A DNA stretch of 64,000 nucleotides, taken from NCBI GenBank assembly GCA_961205875.1, contig OY540812.1, forward strand, positions 35,721,098 to 35,785,097. Direction: 5' to 3'. Shown piece by piece: positions 23,705 through 35,850 of the stretch (position 1 is its first letter; the number at the start of each line of letters is the position of its first letter). The translations under genes were made by a program, and so were the position numbers. The DNA comes from Sialis fuliginosa. Taxonomy: Eukaryota; Arthropoda; Insecta; Megaloptera; Sialidae. A model generated the notes under the pieces. That model was not told where the DNA came from and did no database searches. It saw only the letters and a program-made list of their open reading frames with translations.

Positions 23705-24106
23705 ATAAACGTATACATGGTTTTTACAAAAAATCTAAGCAACGAATTACATTTTACACAAATTGTTAAATAAACTTATCTTGGTGTATTTACACGTTGG
23801 CCACTTTGAAACCTGGGAATTTGGTTAGAGGTTAAGGAGATATCTTATAAAAAAGTAGTCTTTATTTAGATACAGTATTGTATTTCTTATTTAAAAAAAA
23901 ACTAGTTCTCCAGTCCTACGTCTTACATTATATATTTTTATTTAATAATAACGTAAGATACTTAATATTTGACATAAAGTCCAAAATAATATATTTTTAT
24001 TCTTTTTAACACGTTAACGATATTAAAAAATCTTGTACTACTGACCAAAAAGAGTATTTACCCCCTTTTAGGAATAAAATGTAATAGTCAATTACAATTA
24101 AAACAA
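23705..24106. other. H2A-b downstream flank, no gene seen
   Basis: AT-rich; mirrored at 38223-38580. Confidence 0.5.
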
Positions 24107-25737
24107 TATAATAATAATAAACTTTATTTAATTTAACTTTATACAAGTGCTGAATAAGTCAAGGAAAAAAGCAAATCTAAATACACAATATACATTAATG
24201 AATAGAAAATAAAATAAAGTATATGAAATAGTGCACAATAATACAAATAATAATAAAATAATATATAATATCACTGAGAAGCATATTCATTGATACTGTA
24301 ATAACATTTTTCTAATAGTAATGTTTTTAATTCTATTTAGAATTTTTTTAGTTCTAGTGTTTTTAAACGACTAGGTAGATAATTATAAATTTTGATAATT
24401 TGATTGATCGTTCCTTTGAAGACAATTGCGGATTGTTCGAAAGGGACATATGGGTCTTTTTTATTTCTAGAGTTATATTTGTGGTTTGTTGTGTATTCTT
24501 GGAAGAACGACCAGTTGCTCTTTGCAAAGCAGCAAGTCTCGTATATACATATATATTGAAGGTAGTGTTAATATTTTAAGATCTATAAAGAATTGGCGAC
24601 ATGGCTCTCTGAGTTTAGCATTCATTATCACTCTTATACATTTTTTTTGTGACCGAAATAAGTCAATAGCATTTGACACCATATTTCAGATTAGAATATA
24701 TAAAAGAATAATAGGCAATTATAGCCGTTCCTCTATTAGCAATATTAGTTAGCCGTCTTAAAAGATATGTATATTTAGAAATTTTGTTTTTTAAGAATAA
24801 AACATGTGCTTTCCAGTTGAGTTTAGAATCAATGAAAATACCCAAGAATTTTACAGGGTTGTCATGAATATTAATAGAGAATTCATTGCTGCCATAAGCT
24901 GTGCTGTTGACTGTCGAGTGACCGAAAATGTGTGCTTGGGATTTACTGAGATTAAGTTTCAGACCATTTTCATTGTACCATGTGTTCATAGATTTTAATA
25001 AAGAAGTTATATCACTATCTATTGTAATATTATTAATATTTTTATATACATATAATAGTGCTATCATCTGCAAACAGCACAGTTTTGTGATTGACAATTT
25101 GGGGGAAATCATTTATATATGTATATTAAAAATAAAAGTGGCCCCAAGACAGATCCTTTACTGATAATCAATGGTTCAGAGAACACATTGTTGATACATA
25201 CTTTATGAGAGCGGTTACTTAAGTATGATCCATTCTAGAGTATTACCACGAACGTTATTTTTTTCAAGTTTTCTTAATAAAACTATGTGGTCAACACAAT
25301 CAAATGCTTTGGTTAAATCAAAAAATAAACCAACTTTAGTCATGTTGTTCGATATACCGTTCAAAATTTCGCTAATGACTTGAAAAATAGCCATATTAAT
25401 AGATTTTTTTTTAATAAAACCATTTTGCTGCTCGCAAATAACAATACTTTTCAAAAAACGACAGAAGTCTTTTTGACATACATTTTTCAAAGATTTTTGA
25501 AATGTTAGATATTAAACTAATAGGTCGATAATTTTCAATAATTAGATGGTCGACTTTTTTAAATATGGGTTTTACAATTGCATTTTTTACAGGTTAGGAA
25601 ATGTACCATTTTCAAATGAGAGATTAATAAGAAATAGCAATGGATGACATAGAACATCAAAATTAATTTTAAGAAATTCAGAGCTAGTCATCCCATCCCG
25701 TAGATTTAGTAGACTTTAAGCTAGAAATAATATTCAC
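24107..25737 (-). mobile_element. Broken non-LTR retrotransposon (reverse transcriptase part)
   Basis: Minus-strand frames carry reverse transcriptase pieces. Around 25490-25215 is QNGFIKKKS... then FDLTKAFDCVDH (motif A). Near 25090-25050, in another frame, is LFADDS (motif C). At 25000-24663 is LNLSKSQ...KFLGIFIDSKLNWKAH and a thumb-like C-terminus. Several stops and frameshifts make it inactive. The 3' end has a TTA-repeat tail near 24107-24120. The clade is not resolved (Jockey-like superfamily by motif A context). Its last 440 bp are mirrored at 37782-38222. Confidence 0.8.
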
Positions 25738-25882
25738 AATCGCGCGAATAATATGTTCCTATATGTGTATATTTCGATATTTTTTAAACTATACGACCAA
25801 ATTGGATGCTGTAAATGGCAAATTATATCTACATTAAGTACTTATGACGATGAAATCATTTATTTCGATAAGGATTAATGTA
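25738..25882. mobile_element. Helitron internal fragment
   Basis: Matches about 11440-11585 of the Helitron-like element (ACTATACGACCAAATTGGAT, GTACTTATGACGATGAAATC) but lacks both ends. Confidence 0.65.
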
Positions 25883-26690
25883 AAAATTCTGAAAAAATTT
25901 ACACGTATTCTTTGATCAATTCTAAGCACTTTTTGTTCTATAACTTTTTTTCGTAGAGTTGGTATTTATTGAACTAAAAATTGTTGAACGTTCTTAGCTA
26001 TATGTATGTAATATATATCAAAAATCAAAAATCGCTCCATTTTTAATCAATTCTAAGCACTTTTTGTTCTATGACTTTTTTTCGTCAAGTCGATCCTAAT
26101 CGAGAAAAAAAATCACGAACAATTCTAGATAGTTTGGTGGTAAAGGGGTTGTTTGGATGGCCGCCATGTTGAATTTCGGTATTGAAACTATTTTAAAATA
26201 AAGTATACATGTCATTGACCAAATCTATACGTGTTAGACGCGAGTGAACCCTCTTTCCATTCGGAAATTTGAGTTAAAAGAAATTTTTTTTTTACAAATT
26301 CACGTTTTTTTGCGAAAAATTGTTTATAACTTTTTATTGTTACATTTTTCGATAATTCTGATACCGGATTCTAAAAGTACATAAGATTTTACGTTAGAAA
26401 TGGTATCTCAAGAATTTTTTGAACGATTTTAAGTTAGTGCTACACACCACTGAAAATTTTGTCGAAAAATGGTCAAGTGGGCGTTAAAGGGTTAAGAATA
26501 TAATATTGTGCATTTGTACTTTTATTAGTTTAAAAAAAATCAAATTGATCCTGATAATATGCACTATTTGGTACTCCGGGTTTTAAAGGTCAGTTTTCGT
26601 GCAATTCCCGAATTAAAATATATATTAGTAAATATCGAATGATACAAATTAGTTTTAAAAGTATGGAGTATTTGTACAACAGTGTATCTA
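25883..26690. other. Unassigned repeat-like sequence
   Basis: Contains two copies of AATTCTAAGCACTTTTTGTT (near 25917 and 26047), each followed by CTAT(A/G)ACTTTTTTTCG. No gene recognised. Confidence 0.4.
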
Positions 26691-26694
26691 ATAT

Positions 26695-26732
26695 TAACTT
26701 TTTTTTGATTTATTTTTGGCTCTGGCAGAGCC
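26695..26732 (-). terminator. H4-b 3' stem-loop, atypical
   Basis: Minus strand GGCTCT, 3-nt loop GCC, AGAGCC (26732-26718), 15 nt instead of 16-17. The downstream element reads AAAAAAAAGTT where other copies have AAAAAAGAGTT, so the AGAG core is lost. Confidence 0.75.
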
Positions 26733-26780
26733 GTTTGTCGGTCATATGTGTAATTCAAGTCATTAATAAGTAGTGCGTAT

Positions 26781-27759
<979 letters not shown>

Positions 27760-27779
27760 ATTACTACTCGACTAACAAC

Positions 27780-27816
27780 GGCCCTACATAAGGGCCAAAA
27801 TCTTATCAAAAAAGAG
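27780..27816 (+). terminator. H3-b histone 3' stem-loop and downstream element
   Basis: GGCCCT, 5-nt loop ACATA, AGGGCC at 27780-27796, then AAAAAAGAG. Confidence 0.85.
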
Positions 27817-28042
27817 TTTAAACATAATACTATTTACAAGGTGAAAAATGCATCATTCAATCACTTATTACGTAATAAATATAGGTATGCATATATTGTT
27901 CAGGACATTTTTTTAGTGTGTATTGTCCGATTTTCAAATTATTATATTAGCTGCTTGAAATAATATTAATAACAAAAAGTATGCAATGGTATATTAGTAT
28001 AAGTTAGTTTTACGATTTAAAAAAAGTTGCATAAGTACATAA

Positions 28043-29097
28043 AGCTACGGTCACACAGCTTCTTTTACTTCGAGACAAATTAAAAAACTGCGCTACTTAT
28101 GTTGCACGACGTGTGAACCCAACTGCAACCTACAAAGTAGCACCCGCAGTACAGCTGCATGCAACATTCTTAATGCTCCGTGCAGTATAAAAGTAGCCTA
28201 GTGTGAATGACATCTTTACAGAGTTGAGGTCGCAGTTATAAATATTCATTTGGGTGAAACTTTTGCAGCGGTTGCACCTGCAGTTTTAAGCTACGGTCAC
28301 ACACAGCTACTTTTACTGCGAGACAAATTAAAAAACTGCGCTACTTAAGTTGCACGACGTGTGAACCCAACTGCAACCTACTTAGTAGCGCCCGCAGTAC
28401 AGCTGCATGCAACATTCTTAATGCTGCGTGCAGTTTAAAAGTAGCCTAGTGTGAATGACATCTTTACAGAGTAGAGGTCGCAGTTATAAATATTCATTTG
28501 GGTGAAACTTTTGCAGCGGTTGCACCTGCAGTTTTAGTGTATCCCTTCGTTTTATTAAAGGCGATATTTTTTCCAAAAGCTAATCGAAATCAGTTGCTGA
28601 CATTCACAAAAAGTCTTTGTAGAATGTTTCATCTCCTAGACGTAACTCTTTGTCAACAACTCTAGAGTATTCTCGATTTCTAATCCATTTTCTAACTCAA
28701 ATTCTTTTTTTTTTAAAGATCGTTGTCTCCTTTTTTTCTTGACAGCAATACAATTACTAGAGAAGCTACAACTTCTACCACTAAATCAGTATCCATCATC
28801 GAGTAGACACAATCGACGCACAAATCAAAGTTTTGTTATTATACTACACGACTACAATTTACTACGTCTCACCAAAAGTTGCAGCGCGTAATGCAAGGAA
28901 TCGGCTGCAGTAGAAGCAGCACAATAGGTGTGAACAGCTCTGCAACTTTTCTGTAGTCCTGCAACTTTTTTAAGCAGCCGCAGTTCAGAAACTGCGCGCT
29001 ACAAGCTACTTTCGGTCCGTGTGTGAACCCGACATGCAACTTTTGCAGCCGCAGTAAAAAAACTGCTCAACAAAGGTAGCTGTGTGTGACCGTACCT
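28043..29097. mobile_element. Harbinger-type MITE with internal tandem duplication
   Basis: Ends AGCTACGGTCACACAGCT (28043) and reverse AGGTACGGTCACACACAGCT (29097), flanked by TAA on each side (28040-28042, 29098-29100). The first unit of about 246 bp (28043-28288) is repeated at 28289-28536 with a second copy of the terminal repeat. The related site in unit a (about 16228) lacks it. Non-coding. A 3 bp TAA duplication fits PIF/Harbinger. Confidence 0.75.
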
Positions 29098-29385
29098 TAA
29101 CGTTATTTTTTGAAGAAGTTCTTGACGGCTGGGTGTGCAATGTTTTTCTCTTCTTTTTTTGGTAAACAAACTTACAATGGACTCGAGTCAGAACATATTA
29201 TTTACATATTTATATACCAGATATGGCTGCGATTATTATTTTTTTATTTTTAAAAGAAAATCGTAATAAATAATATATTTGAAATAAATGACAGAGATAA
29301 GATTAAATAACTTAGTTGCTTCTATCCACGTTTACATTGTATGTTATTAGTTTTTTATTTTCTTTCGGAATTGAAGGGGGACATA

Positions 29386-29632
29386 CATGGGCGCCGGGAG
29401 GGGGGTGCAAGGAGGTGCACTTGCACCCCCCTGGCAAAAAAGAAAAAACAAAAAAAATTAAGAAATGCAATTTTTATTTTAAAATTAAGTCAGGTAAGAA
29501 TACAAAACTGAGGACCTTTTTTTTTAGTCGTGTTAATTGCAATGCAGGTTTAATATTACAAAATTTTTTTCTTTCTTTTAATTTTATATATCTAGATGCA
29601 CCCCCCTGAAAGAAATTCTGCCGGCGCCCATG
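29386..29632. mobile_element. 247 bp hAT MITE with 8 bp target duplication
   Basis: Perfect inverted ends CATGGGCGCCGG and CCGGCGCCCATG, with GGGACATA on both sides (29378-29385, 29633-29640). The homologous place in unit a (GGGGGGACATAATAAT near 16335) has a single copy. Subterminal GGGGTGCA/TGCACCCCC repeats. Eight-base duplications are typical of hAT. Confidence 0.85.
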
Positions 29633-30044
29633 GGGACATAATAATTATGAATATTAAACAGAATGTATTGTTACATTGATATTTACACAAAATTGAGTAT
29701 GTTTAAATATAAAGCACATGTACATACATGTACGTCGTTTAATATATATATATATATATATATGTGTATAAAGGTTTTTATTTAGTTATCTTATACATTA
29801 CTTAAAGAAGAAAACCATATTATTTATAAATAATACGTACATCACTCATACATTTACATAGCCTTACATTAAATCTGCGCGCGAACGTCTTTCGATCAAT
29901 TCTCATTAAAAAAAATTTATCGGCTACCAAACTGGATGATTACTGAAACAATTATAACCCTCTTACGGAATAAAGTGCGTATGTATGTATTGAAATAAGC
30001 AAATAAAAATTAAGGATATGATTTAAAGGTTTAATCTTAATATA

Positions 30045-30082
30045 ATCATATATTAAACATACTACTGTGTTTAATATATGAT
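30045..30082. repeat. 34 bp palindrome inserted at ATATAAT
   Basis: Same palindrome as at 8671 with a one- or two-base change at the centre (TACTACTGTGT). It is flanked by ATATAAT on both sides. Units a and c at the homologous place (about 16605 and 47990) have a single ATATAAT and no palindrome. Confidence 0.8.
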
Positions 30083-30240
30083 ATAATGTTAAATTATAGT
30101 TTTAAATAATACATTTCTAATTTTGAATATTTCAATTAAAATTCCATAATGAAATATATAAATTAATATAAACTAGATGTTTACATTATAAATACTAATA
30201 AATAATAGCTATTAGAAATACAAAATTAAAGTTTTAAATT

Positions 30241-30774
30241 GTTCCATATATTTTTCTATTGCTTGGTATGGTAACATTTAGCACTAATTCTATCCGTTCG
30301 ACCGGTCGATTTTTAAAACGTCAGTGTATCCAATATTTACGTATATCAAGTACGATCTTTATAATTTATTAATAGTATACATCTGTTCTTGATAAAATAC
30401 ATCTCCAATCGATTATATTTACTGGGAATTTTTAGTAAGATGTGAAAAACTCGAGTTGTAACGAATACAAACACGTATGTAAGGGTATTAATGGCAGCTA
30501 GCATTGAAACTAAATCACTAACTACTATATTATTGATTTAAACGTATAATACTGTTTGTAGTGATAAACCTAGAACCAATATTTAAACATTGTATTTAAT
30601 ATATTTTTTTTAAATCAATAGAATGTATGCCGAATAAAGTCAACGACGAGCTCCAAAAAACGATTTCTATAAACGGCTGTTTTCTCTACATGGTTCTGAT
30701 GAATACATGATCTTCTGTGAATGGTCCAAATTATAATCAATGTGTATTTACATTTTGTGTGTGAATGTAGTGAA
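30241..30774 (+). promoter_or_regulatory. Upstream region of the truncated H1
   Basis: Collinear with the H1-b upstream region (GGTATGGTAACATTTAGCAC, ACGTCAGTGTATCC, CAAACACGTATGT, GACGAGCTCCAAAAAACGAT, CTACATGGTTCTGATGAAT) up to the deletion point near 30780. It carries a 26-base AT-rich insertion-like stretch near 30590-30620. Confidence 0.6.
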
Positions 30775-31137
30775 TATACTCGAGCGTCCGGTTCATTCAA
30801 ATTAGCCGTCGCATCTTCAAAAAATACTAGCAGTACCGCTGTCAAGAAACCAAAAGCTAAACGTGCTGCTTCTGGTTTCACTGCTGCTAAAAAACCAGCA
30901 AAGAAAACCCCAGCTGCAAAATCAAAGAAACCCGCAACACCTACGAAAAAAACACCAGCTGTCGCCACTAAACCGAAGAAACTTGTTGCTGCTAAAAAAG
31001 CTGTATCTAAAAAGGCTAAACCAAGTACCCCGTCAAAGATGAAGAAAGCTACAAAATCACCGAAGAAACCAAAATCACCTAAACCTAAAAAGGCTACAGC
31101 AACAAAGACGACAAAGAAATCTCCGAGAAAGAAATAA
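30775..31137 (+). pseudogene. Truncated H1 (copy c), tail only
   Basis: The H1 leader (GTGAATATACTCG) is joined directly to codons for [12 protein letters not shown], so the start codon, N-terminal tail and nearly all of the globular domain are deleted. What follows is a full H1 C-terminal tail with the normal stop, closest to H1-d, and a good stem-loop. An in-frame ATG at 30721, inside the former upstream region, gives a 138-codon frame with about 20 non-histone residues. Whether it is translated is unknown. As H1 it cannot bind the nucleosome dyad because the winged-helix is missing. Confidence 0.9.
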
Positions 31138-31182
31138 TTTCCATCTATTTGAATATGACGACGTTATGCATTTTTTTAAAGT

Positions 31183-31218
31183 TAGCCCATTTGGGCTACA
31201 AAACTATTCACGAAAGAG
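31183..31218 (+). terminator. Truncated H1 3' stem-loop and downstream element
   Basis: TAGCCC, loop ATTT, GGGCTA at 31183-31198, then GAAAGAG. Intact despite loss of the gene body. Confidence 0.8.
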
Positions 31219-31792
31219 TTACATCAAATATCGGTTAATTTTTTAACCTTTTAAATACAGGGTATTGGTCTTATTAAAAATTGACGGTTAAAATCACTCA
31301 TTTAATTATAATATATGGGTAGTTCTACAAACGAGGGAATTTTGGACGGCCCGACTTATTTCGTATATGAATATTTTATAAAATACATTTTTTCTTGATG
31401 GAAACTGTAAACAATTACTGCGCCTAGCATGCCAATTAAAATAACCCCGTTTTGAAATATATTTTTTATAAAAAATAACACTTAAAATGTGAAATTCTCA
31501 GTCTCCTGGCATGTCACTTCTCAGAAGTGAAAGTTAGCAGATTAAATAAGTATTGTTTCTGAATGTATAAAAAATTTTTTACACTGCAGTAGTAATCTAT
31601 AATATTGGTGCTTTTTTATTGTGTAAATAATTTTTGAATTTTTTTATATTTTCTTTAAGAAATATTCTATTGAATTTTGTCGTTCGAATGTTTCATCATT
31701 CTCTTGTCGAACCAAAACACCCAAAAAATATAGAGAATTTATATTCCGATCAAATCATCGTTTGTCATAGTAATTAATTGAAATATAATAAA
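31219..31792. other. Unassigned AT-rich stretch
   Basis: No gene. ATATGGGTAGTTCTACA at about 31313 is weakly mirrored at about 36731-36748, which could mark the ends of a large 5.4 kb element spanning the centre. CTCAGTCTCCTGGCA at about 31498 recurs near 35483, and CAGTCTCCTGG near 35330. Confidence 0.35.
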
Positions 31793-32457
31793 CTAGCTGC
31801 TACCCGCGACTTCGCTCGCGTGGATTTCGAAACCCTTCATATGTGACAGGGGGTAAAATATTAAATTTATCTTATTTTTAGTTTAGTCGTGAACAGGTAA
31901 CAAATAGACAGACTGAGAGATACACTTTCGCATTTATAATATAAGTCGCGACTCCTATGTAAGATAAGGGGTTGTTTTGTCCCCCTAATAATCCCTCTTC
32001 CATAGTATTTTTGCCCGCCAGATCGAATGTAATCAATTACAACTCTTCATATGTGACAGGGGGTAAAATATTAAATTTTTCTTATTTTTAGTTTTCTTTC
32101 ATTATACAAAATCGTAAATATCTCGGCTCCTATGCGAGATAGAGGGTTGTTTTGCCCCCTACAACCTACGCCCCCGTGGTATTTTTCCCGCCGGATCGAA
32201 TAAAACCACTTACAACCCTTCATATGTATCGGGGGGTAAAATAATAATTACTAAAAAAAATTAAAAAATTTCCACCCCCTTGCAATTTCTTAGGGGTTGA
32301 ATTTTTAAGATACGAAATAGCCTATGTCCGTCCTCGGGATGCAAGCTATCTCACTGCCAAATTTCATCAAAATCGGTAAAGCGGTTTAGCCGTGAAAAGG
32401 TAACAAACAGAAAACAGACAGACAAACACACTTTCGCATTTATAATATTAGTATGGA
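31793..32457 (-). mobile_element. Helitron-like element, second family
   Basis: Minus strand starts TCCATACTAATATTATAAAT and GCGAAAGTG and ends CTAG, inserted between A and T. A hairpin (CGCGA...TCGCG) lies just before the CTAG end (GTAGCAGCTAG). Internal GACAGACAAACAC and TTTAGCCGTGAAAAGGTAAC are typical of this dispersed insect repeat. No protein encoded. Confidence 0.75.
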
Positions 32458-33600
32458 TATCGTAAAATGTCCAAATATTACTTTACTTAATATTTTATTA
32501 ACTAATTAAAATTTGAACAATAAAACTTAAATTTTTCGAAAAATTGTTCATTCGAAGAATTTTGATTTGAAAAATTGTGATTCGAAAAATTGTGTTTCGA
32601 AAAATTTACACCAAACCTAATAATTAATTTCGATATTTTACCTTTCATAGAAGTGAAATGTTTCTTCATATTTAAATTTTCAATCAATATAGGCATTTCA
32701 AAATATTTAATTGTTAATATGTGTCAAAAATCATTTAATTGTTCGACAAAATATTTTAAAGAGACATAATCATAGTAACCTAAATTAATAAAATAAAATA
32801 TTGAAACCGTAAATTATAAAATTCCGTATTCCATGGCTAGGTACTATGTTTTTATATACCTAAATTATAACATACCTGGTTAAATTATTTCTATATCGTC
32901 CCCTCCAAGGCAAAGTATCGTAAGATACACTTTTTGCGAAATTGAGTTATCGATTCTAAAAATCTCATATATAAGCGACAAAATTCTCTTTTCCGCTAAA
33001 AAATCTGTTAAAACTTTTATCGTATTCCTCCAGACAATGTATTCTAAGCACCGATATCTGTTTATGAAATATCGTAACCAACAATAATATAGTATCGTAA
33101 CCAGTGACGTAGCTAGCCCTGAGTGGATCCTGACTGGCCTATATGGTAGGTACTTTACCGCGACGGAATAATATAGTGCTGTGACGGAGTGCTTTCTTAT
33201 TTATTCATTAGAGCTGGGCTTTTATCAATTTTAATTTTATTAATTTTAAGATATTTTAGAAAAATCGTACCTGTTAAAACTTTATTGCACAAACTAAATA
33301 TGGTTTCTCTATGAGGTTTTTTCAATATATTTTTTACCCTCAATAACTCAATTTGGTTGATATTGAAGTATGATGTAGAACAGTGCTTCCTAAACTTTTC
33401 CTACGACAGAACACTTCACAAATCCTGAAATTTTAATGGAACGTCTTGGTTATTTTGTAAGTAATATATAAAATAAGGAAAAAAGTAAATTTAAATCAGT
33501 CAAGCATGTTTGAACTTCTCGCAGCATTTAAAAACATTGAATATTAACTTTGATATTTTTTACGCTTAAACTGATAAGACATACGTTATATATCGTAGTA
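32458..33600. other. Unassigned AT-rich spacer
   Basis: No gene. Near 33109 CAGTGACGTAGCTAGCCCTG resembles a hAT end. ATTCGAA/AAAAATTGTG motifs repeat around 32530-32600. Confidence 0.35.
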
Positions 33601-33889
33601 CAGGTATTCCTCGACTTACAACCGAGATAGGTTTCTAAACATCGATCGTAAATAGAATAAGTTGTAAGTTAACACGTACAATATGTACATATTTTTGCTT
33701 TGGACGTTTTCCTTGATGTGAAGCGAATCGCATTTTCTATACATAACAAACAGTTGCGGGTTCCCAAAAATATCTACATAAATAATAATAAATTACATTT
33801 TTGGGAAATTCCCGGAACTGTTTGTTTCATTTATGTAATATGTGCATGTAAGAAAGAGACAAAGACAATTATAAGTCGAGGATTACCTG
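33601..33889. mobile_element. 289 bp Tc1/pogo-like MITE
   Basis: Inverted ends CAGGTATTCCTCGACTTACA (33601) and reverse CAGGTAATCCTCGACTTATA (33889), flanked by TA on both sides. The 86-codon frame inside is incidental. Confidence 0.75.
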
Positions 33890-34850
33890 TATATTTGTTT
33901 ACGATGCGTTTTCAACTCTTGTCGTATGAAAATATATTGCATACTAAATACATATTATGACATTTGTTTCTGATATGACAACGACAAAAAATTATTTTAT
34001 GACTTCTGGTACATGTATTGTATTACATCATGTACTTACATGATTTGAACATTTTATGAATATTAAAAATAATTTCATTTTTGGTTTTTCTGCTCGTGTC
34101 TTTCAAAAATTCATCAATGTGTCTATATAAATACATTATTAGCTCTTGTAGATACTCGTACACCCTTTGTACAATTAATTAATTAATTACAATCAAATAT
34201 AGGTCTTGTCAATTGAATGAAGCTTTCGTAACAATTTGCAATAAATCAACATCTTGTTTTAATTTTGTAAATGTACATTTTAGGTTAAAGATGACAGATA
34301 TACATTTTCAAACAACAATTAAAATAATATCATTTAAAATTACAATGTTAATTTGAAATTATATAAATTCTTCTGATATTTATGATTACAAATAAATATA
34401 ATAAAATACCTATAACTATGAAAGTAAAAATATTGATAATTCAATGACTTAAGATTTAAAAAATGTCATTATATACCTACTTAATTTTTATTTGTACCGG
34501 GAACACATATCTATCGCCGAATGTTGGTCGAATTGTGTCCGAATGCTGTAATTGTTTGTCTTCAATTTTTTTGTCAAATTTATTTATGAAAATTTAAATT
34601 ATTTATTACATTAGAGTTGTGCATATTTTTTCGTTCGTTATGTTCTTTATATTTCTTTTTTGTTATATTTTATTGTTCACTTCAAAATTTTAAATGGCCA
34701 CTGACATTTAAAATTTTTAAAAATAATCAATAAAATATAATGTATCCATAGTTACGACATTTGCAATTAATTTAGTAAATGCTTAAAGCGCATTATATGT
34801 AAACGTATTTTGTTTATTTTCTCCTCTTTAACATATCTTTTTCAAAAATC
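33890..34850. other. AT-rich spacer, nothing recognised
   Basis: No gene, repeat or RNA gene could be supported. Confidence 0.4.
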
Positions 34851-35240
34851 AGACACGGGTTCATGGTTGCCAATTAACCAAAGTATTTGAAAAAAATTAA
34901 AAAAATCTAATATCGGTTTTCGTTTTGATACTTTTTTACATCAAAACTTTTTTTTTCCTTTTTTTTTCATTTTTTTTAAATCTGAAATTTGAACCTTACA
35001 TTATATCACCCAAGGAATATAAAAAAAATAATAAAAAAATTCTAACTTTTTTTTTGAAAATTTGGGGGCCCCTTGTTACCCCATTTATAAACTTTTTCAA
35101 AAAAGGCCCACTAGTTGTTATTTTTTACCCCCAAGGAATGTATATACCAAATTTCAAGTTTCTCCGATGAGTGGAAATGGTCAAAAAAATGATTATCAGT
35201 CAGTCAGTCAGGGCACTTCGTTATATATAGTAGATAAAAT
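34851..35240. repeat. Unassigned dispersed-repeat fragment
   Basis: Ends with CAGTCAGTCAGTCAGGGCAC followed by TTCGTTATATATAGTAGATA, a terminal pattern common to insect interspersed repeats. Poly-T tracts make the 81-codon frame at 34925 unconvincing. Confidence 0.4.
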
Positions 35241-35577
35241 ACTGTACATGTTTTAATTTAATTTGAGGTTGTATCAATTAACTCAGTTAACGTTGTAAGC
35301 AAGATCGTACTTTGTCCAGTCAATTTTTCAGTCTCCTGGTCAGCATTTTCGTGAAAAATACTGTGGATATAAGTAATTTTTTAGTTGTATGAGTTGTACA
35401 TATGTTTTCTTGTGATAGAGGACTTGTTTTTTTTTAATATAAAACGTTATTTTGCCGATTTTTAAGGAATATGTAAAGAATTCTCAGTCTCCTGGCAGCT
35501 CTAAAAATGGGATTGGACTTAAATAATGTAAAAAAAATTAGGTAAATATCATTTGAATACGGACTTCGTTTGTTTTT

Positions 35578-35850
35578 TAACAATTTTTATTATTTATAAA
35601 AAAAATTTTTTTTTATAAACAAATCAAAATATTTTCTACCTACTCAATAATTAATATTATGAATAGATTGTTTTAATATCAACGAATTGTTGTTTTAAAT
35701 GTCTACCTATGTCTTTTAACAATTTGTATTGTTTATAACAAATTTAATTTGTTATAAACAAATAAAAATATTTTCTACCTACTCAATAATTCAATAATTA
35801 ATATTGTGAATATATTGTTTTAATATCAACGAATAGTTGTTTTATATGAC
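35578..35850. repeat. Two-copy tandem repeat of about 140 bp
   Basis: Both copies contain TTTATAA..AAATT, ATATTTTCTACCTACTCAAT and TTTTAATATCAACGAAT.GTT, at about 35578-35705 and 35717-35850. Confidence 0.75.

Larger units (their letters stand above)
29101..30240. other. H3-H1 spacer of unit b, no gene seen
   Basis: Homologous to 16220-16750, with two small insertions annotated separately and a TA microsatellite at about 29740-29763. Confidence 0.5.

Noticed and set aside
33601-33889. 86-codon frame inside the 289 bp element
   Set aside because: The region is better explained as a short TIR element; the frame has no transposase motif.
34925-35170. 81-codon Phe/Lys-rich frame
   Set aside because: Produced by poly-T and poly-A tracts in a repeat fragment.
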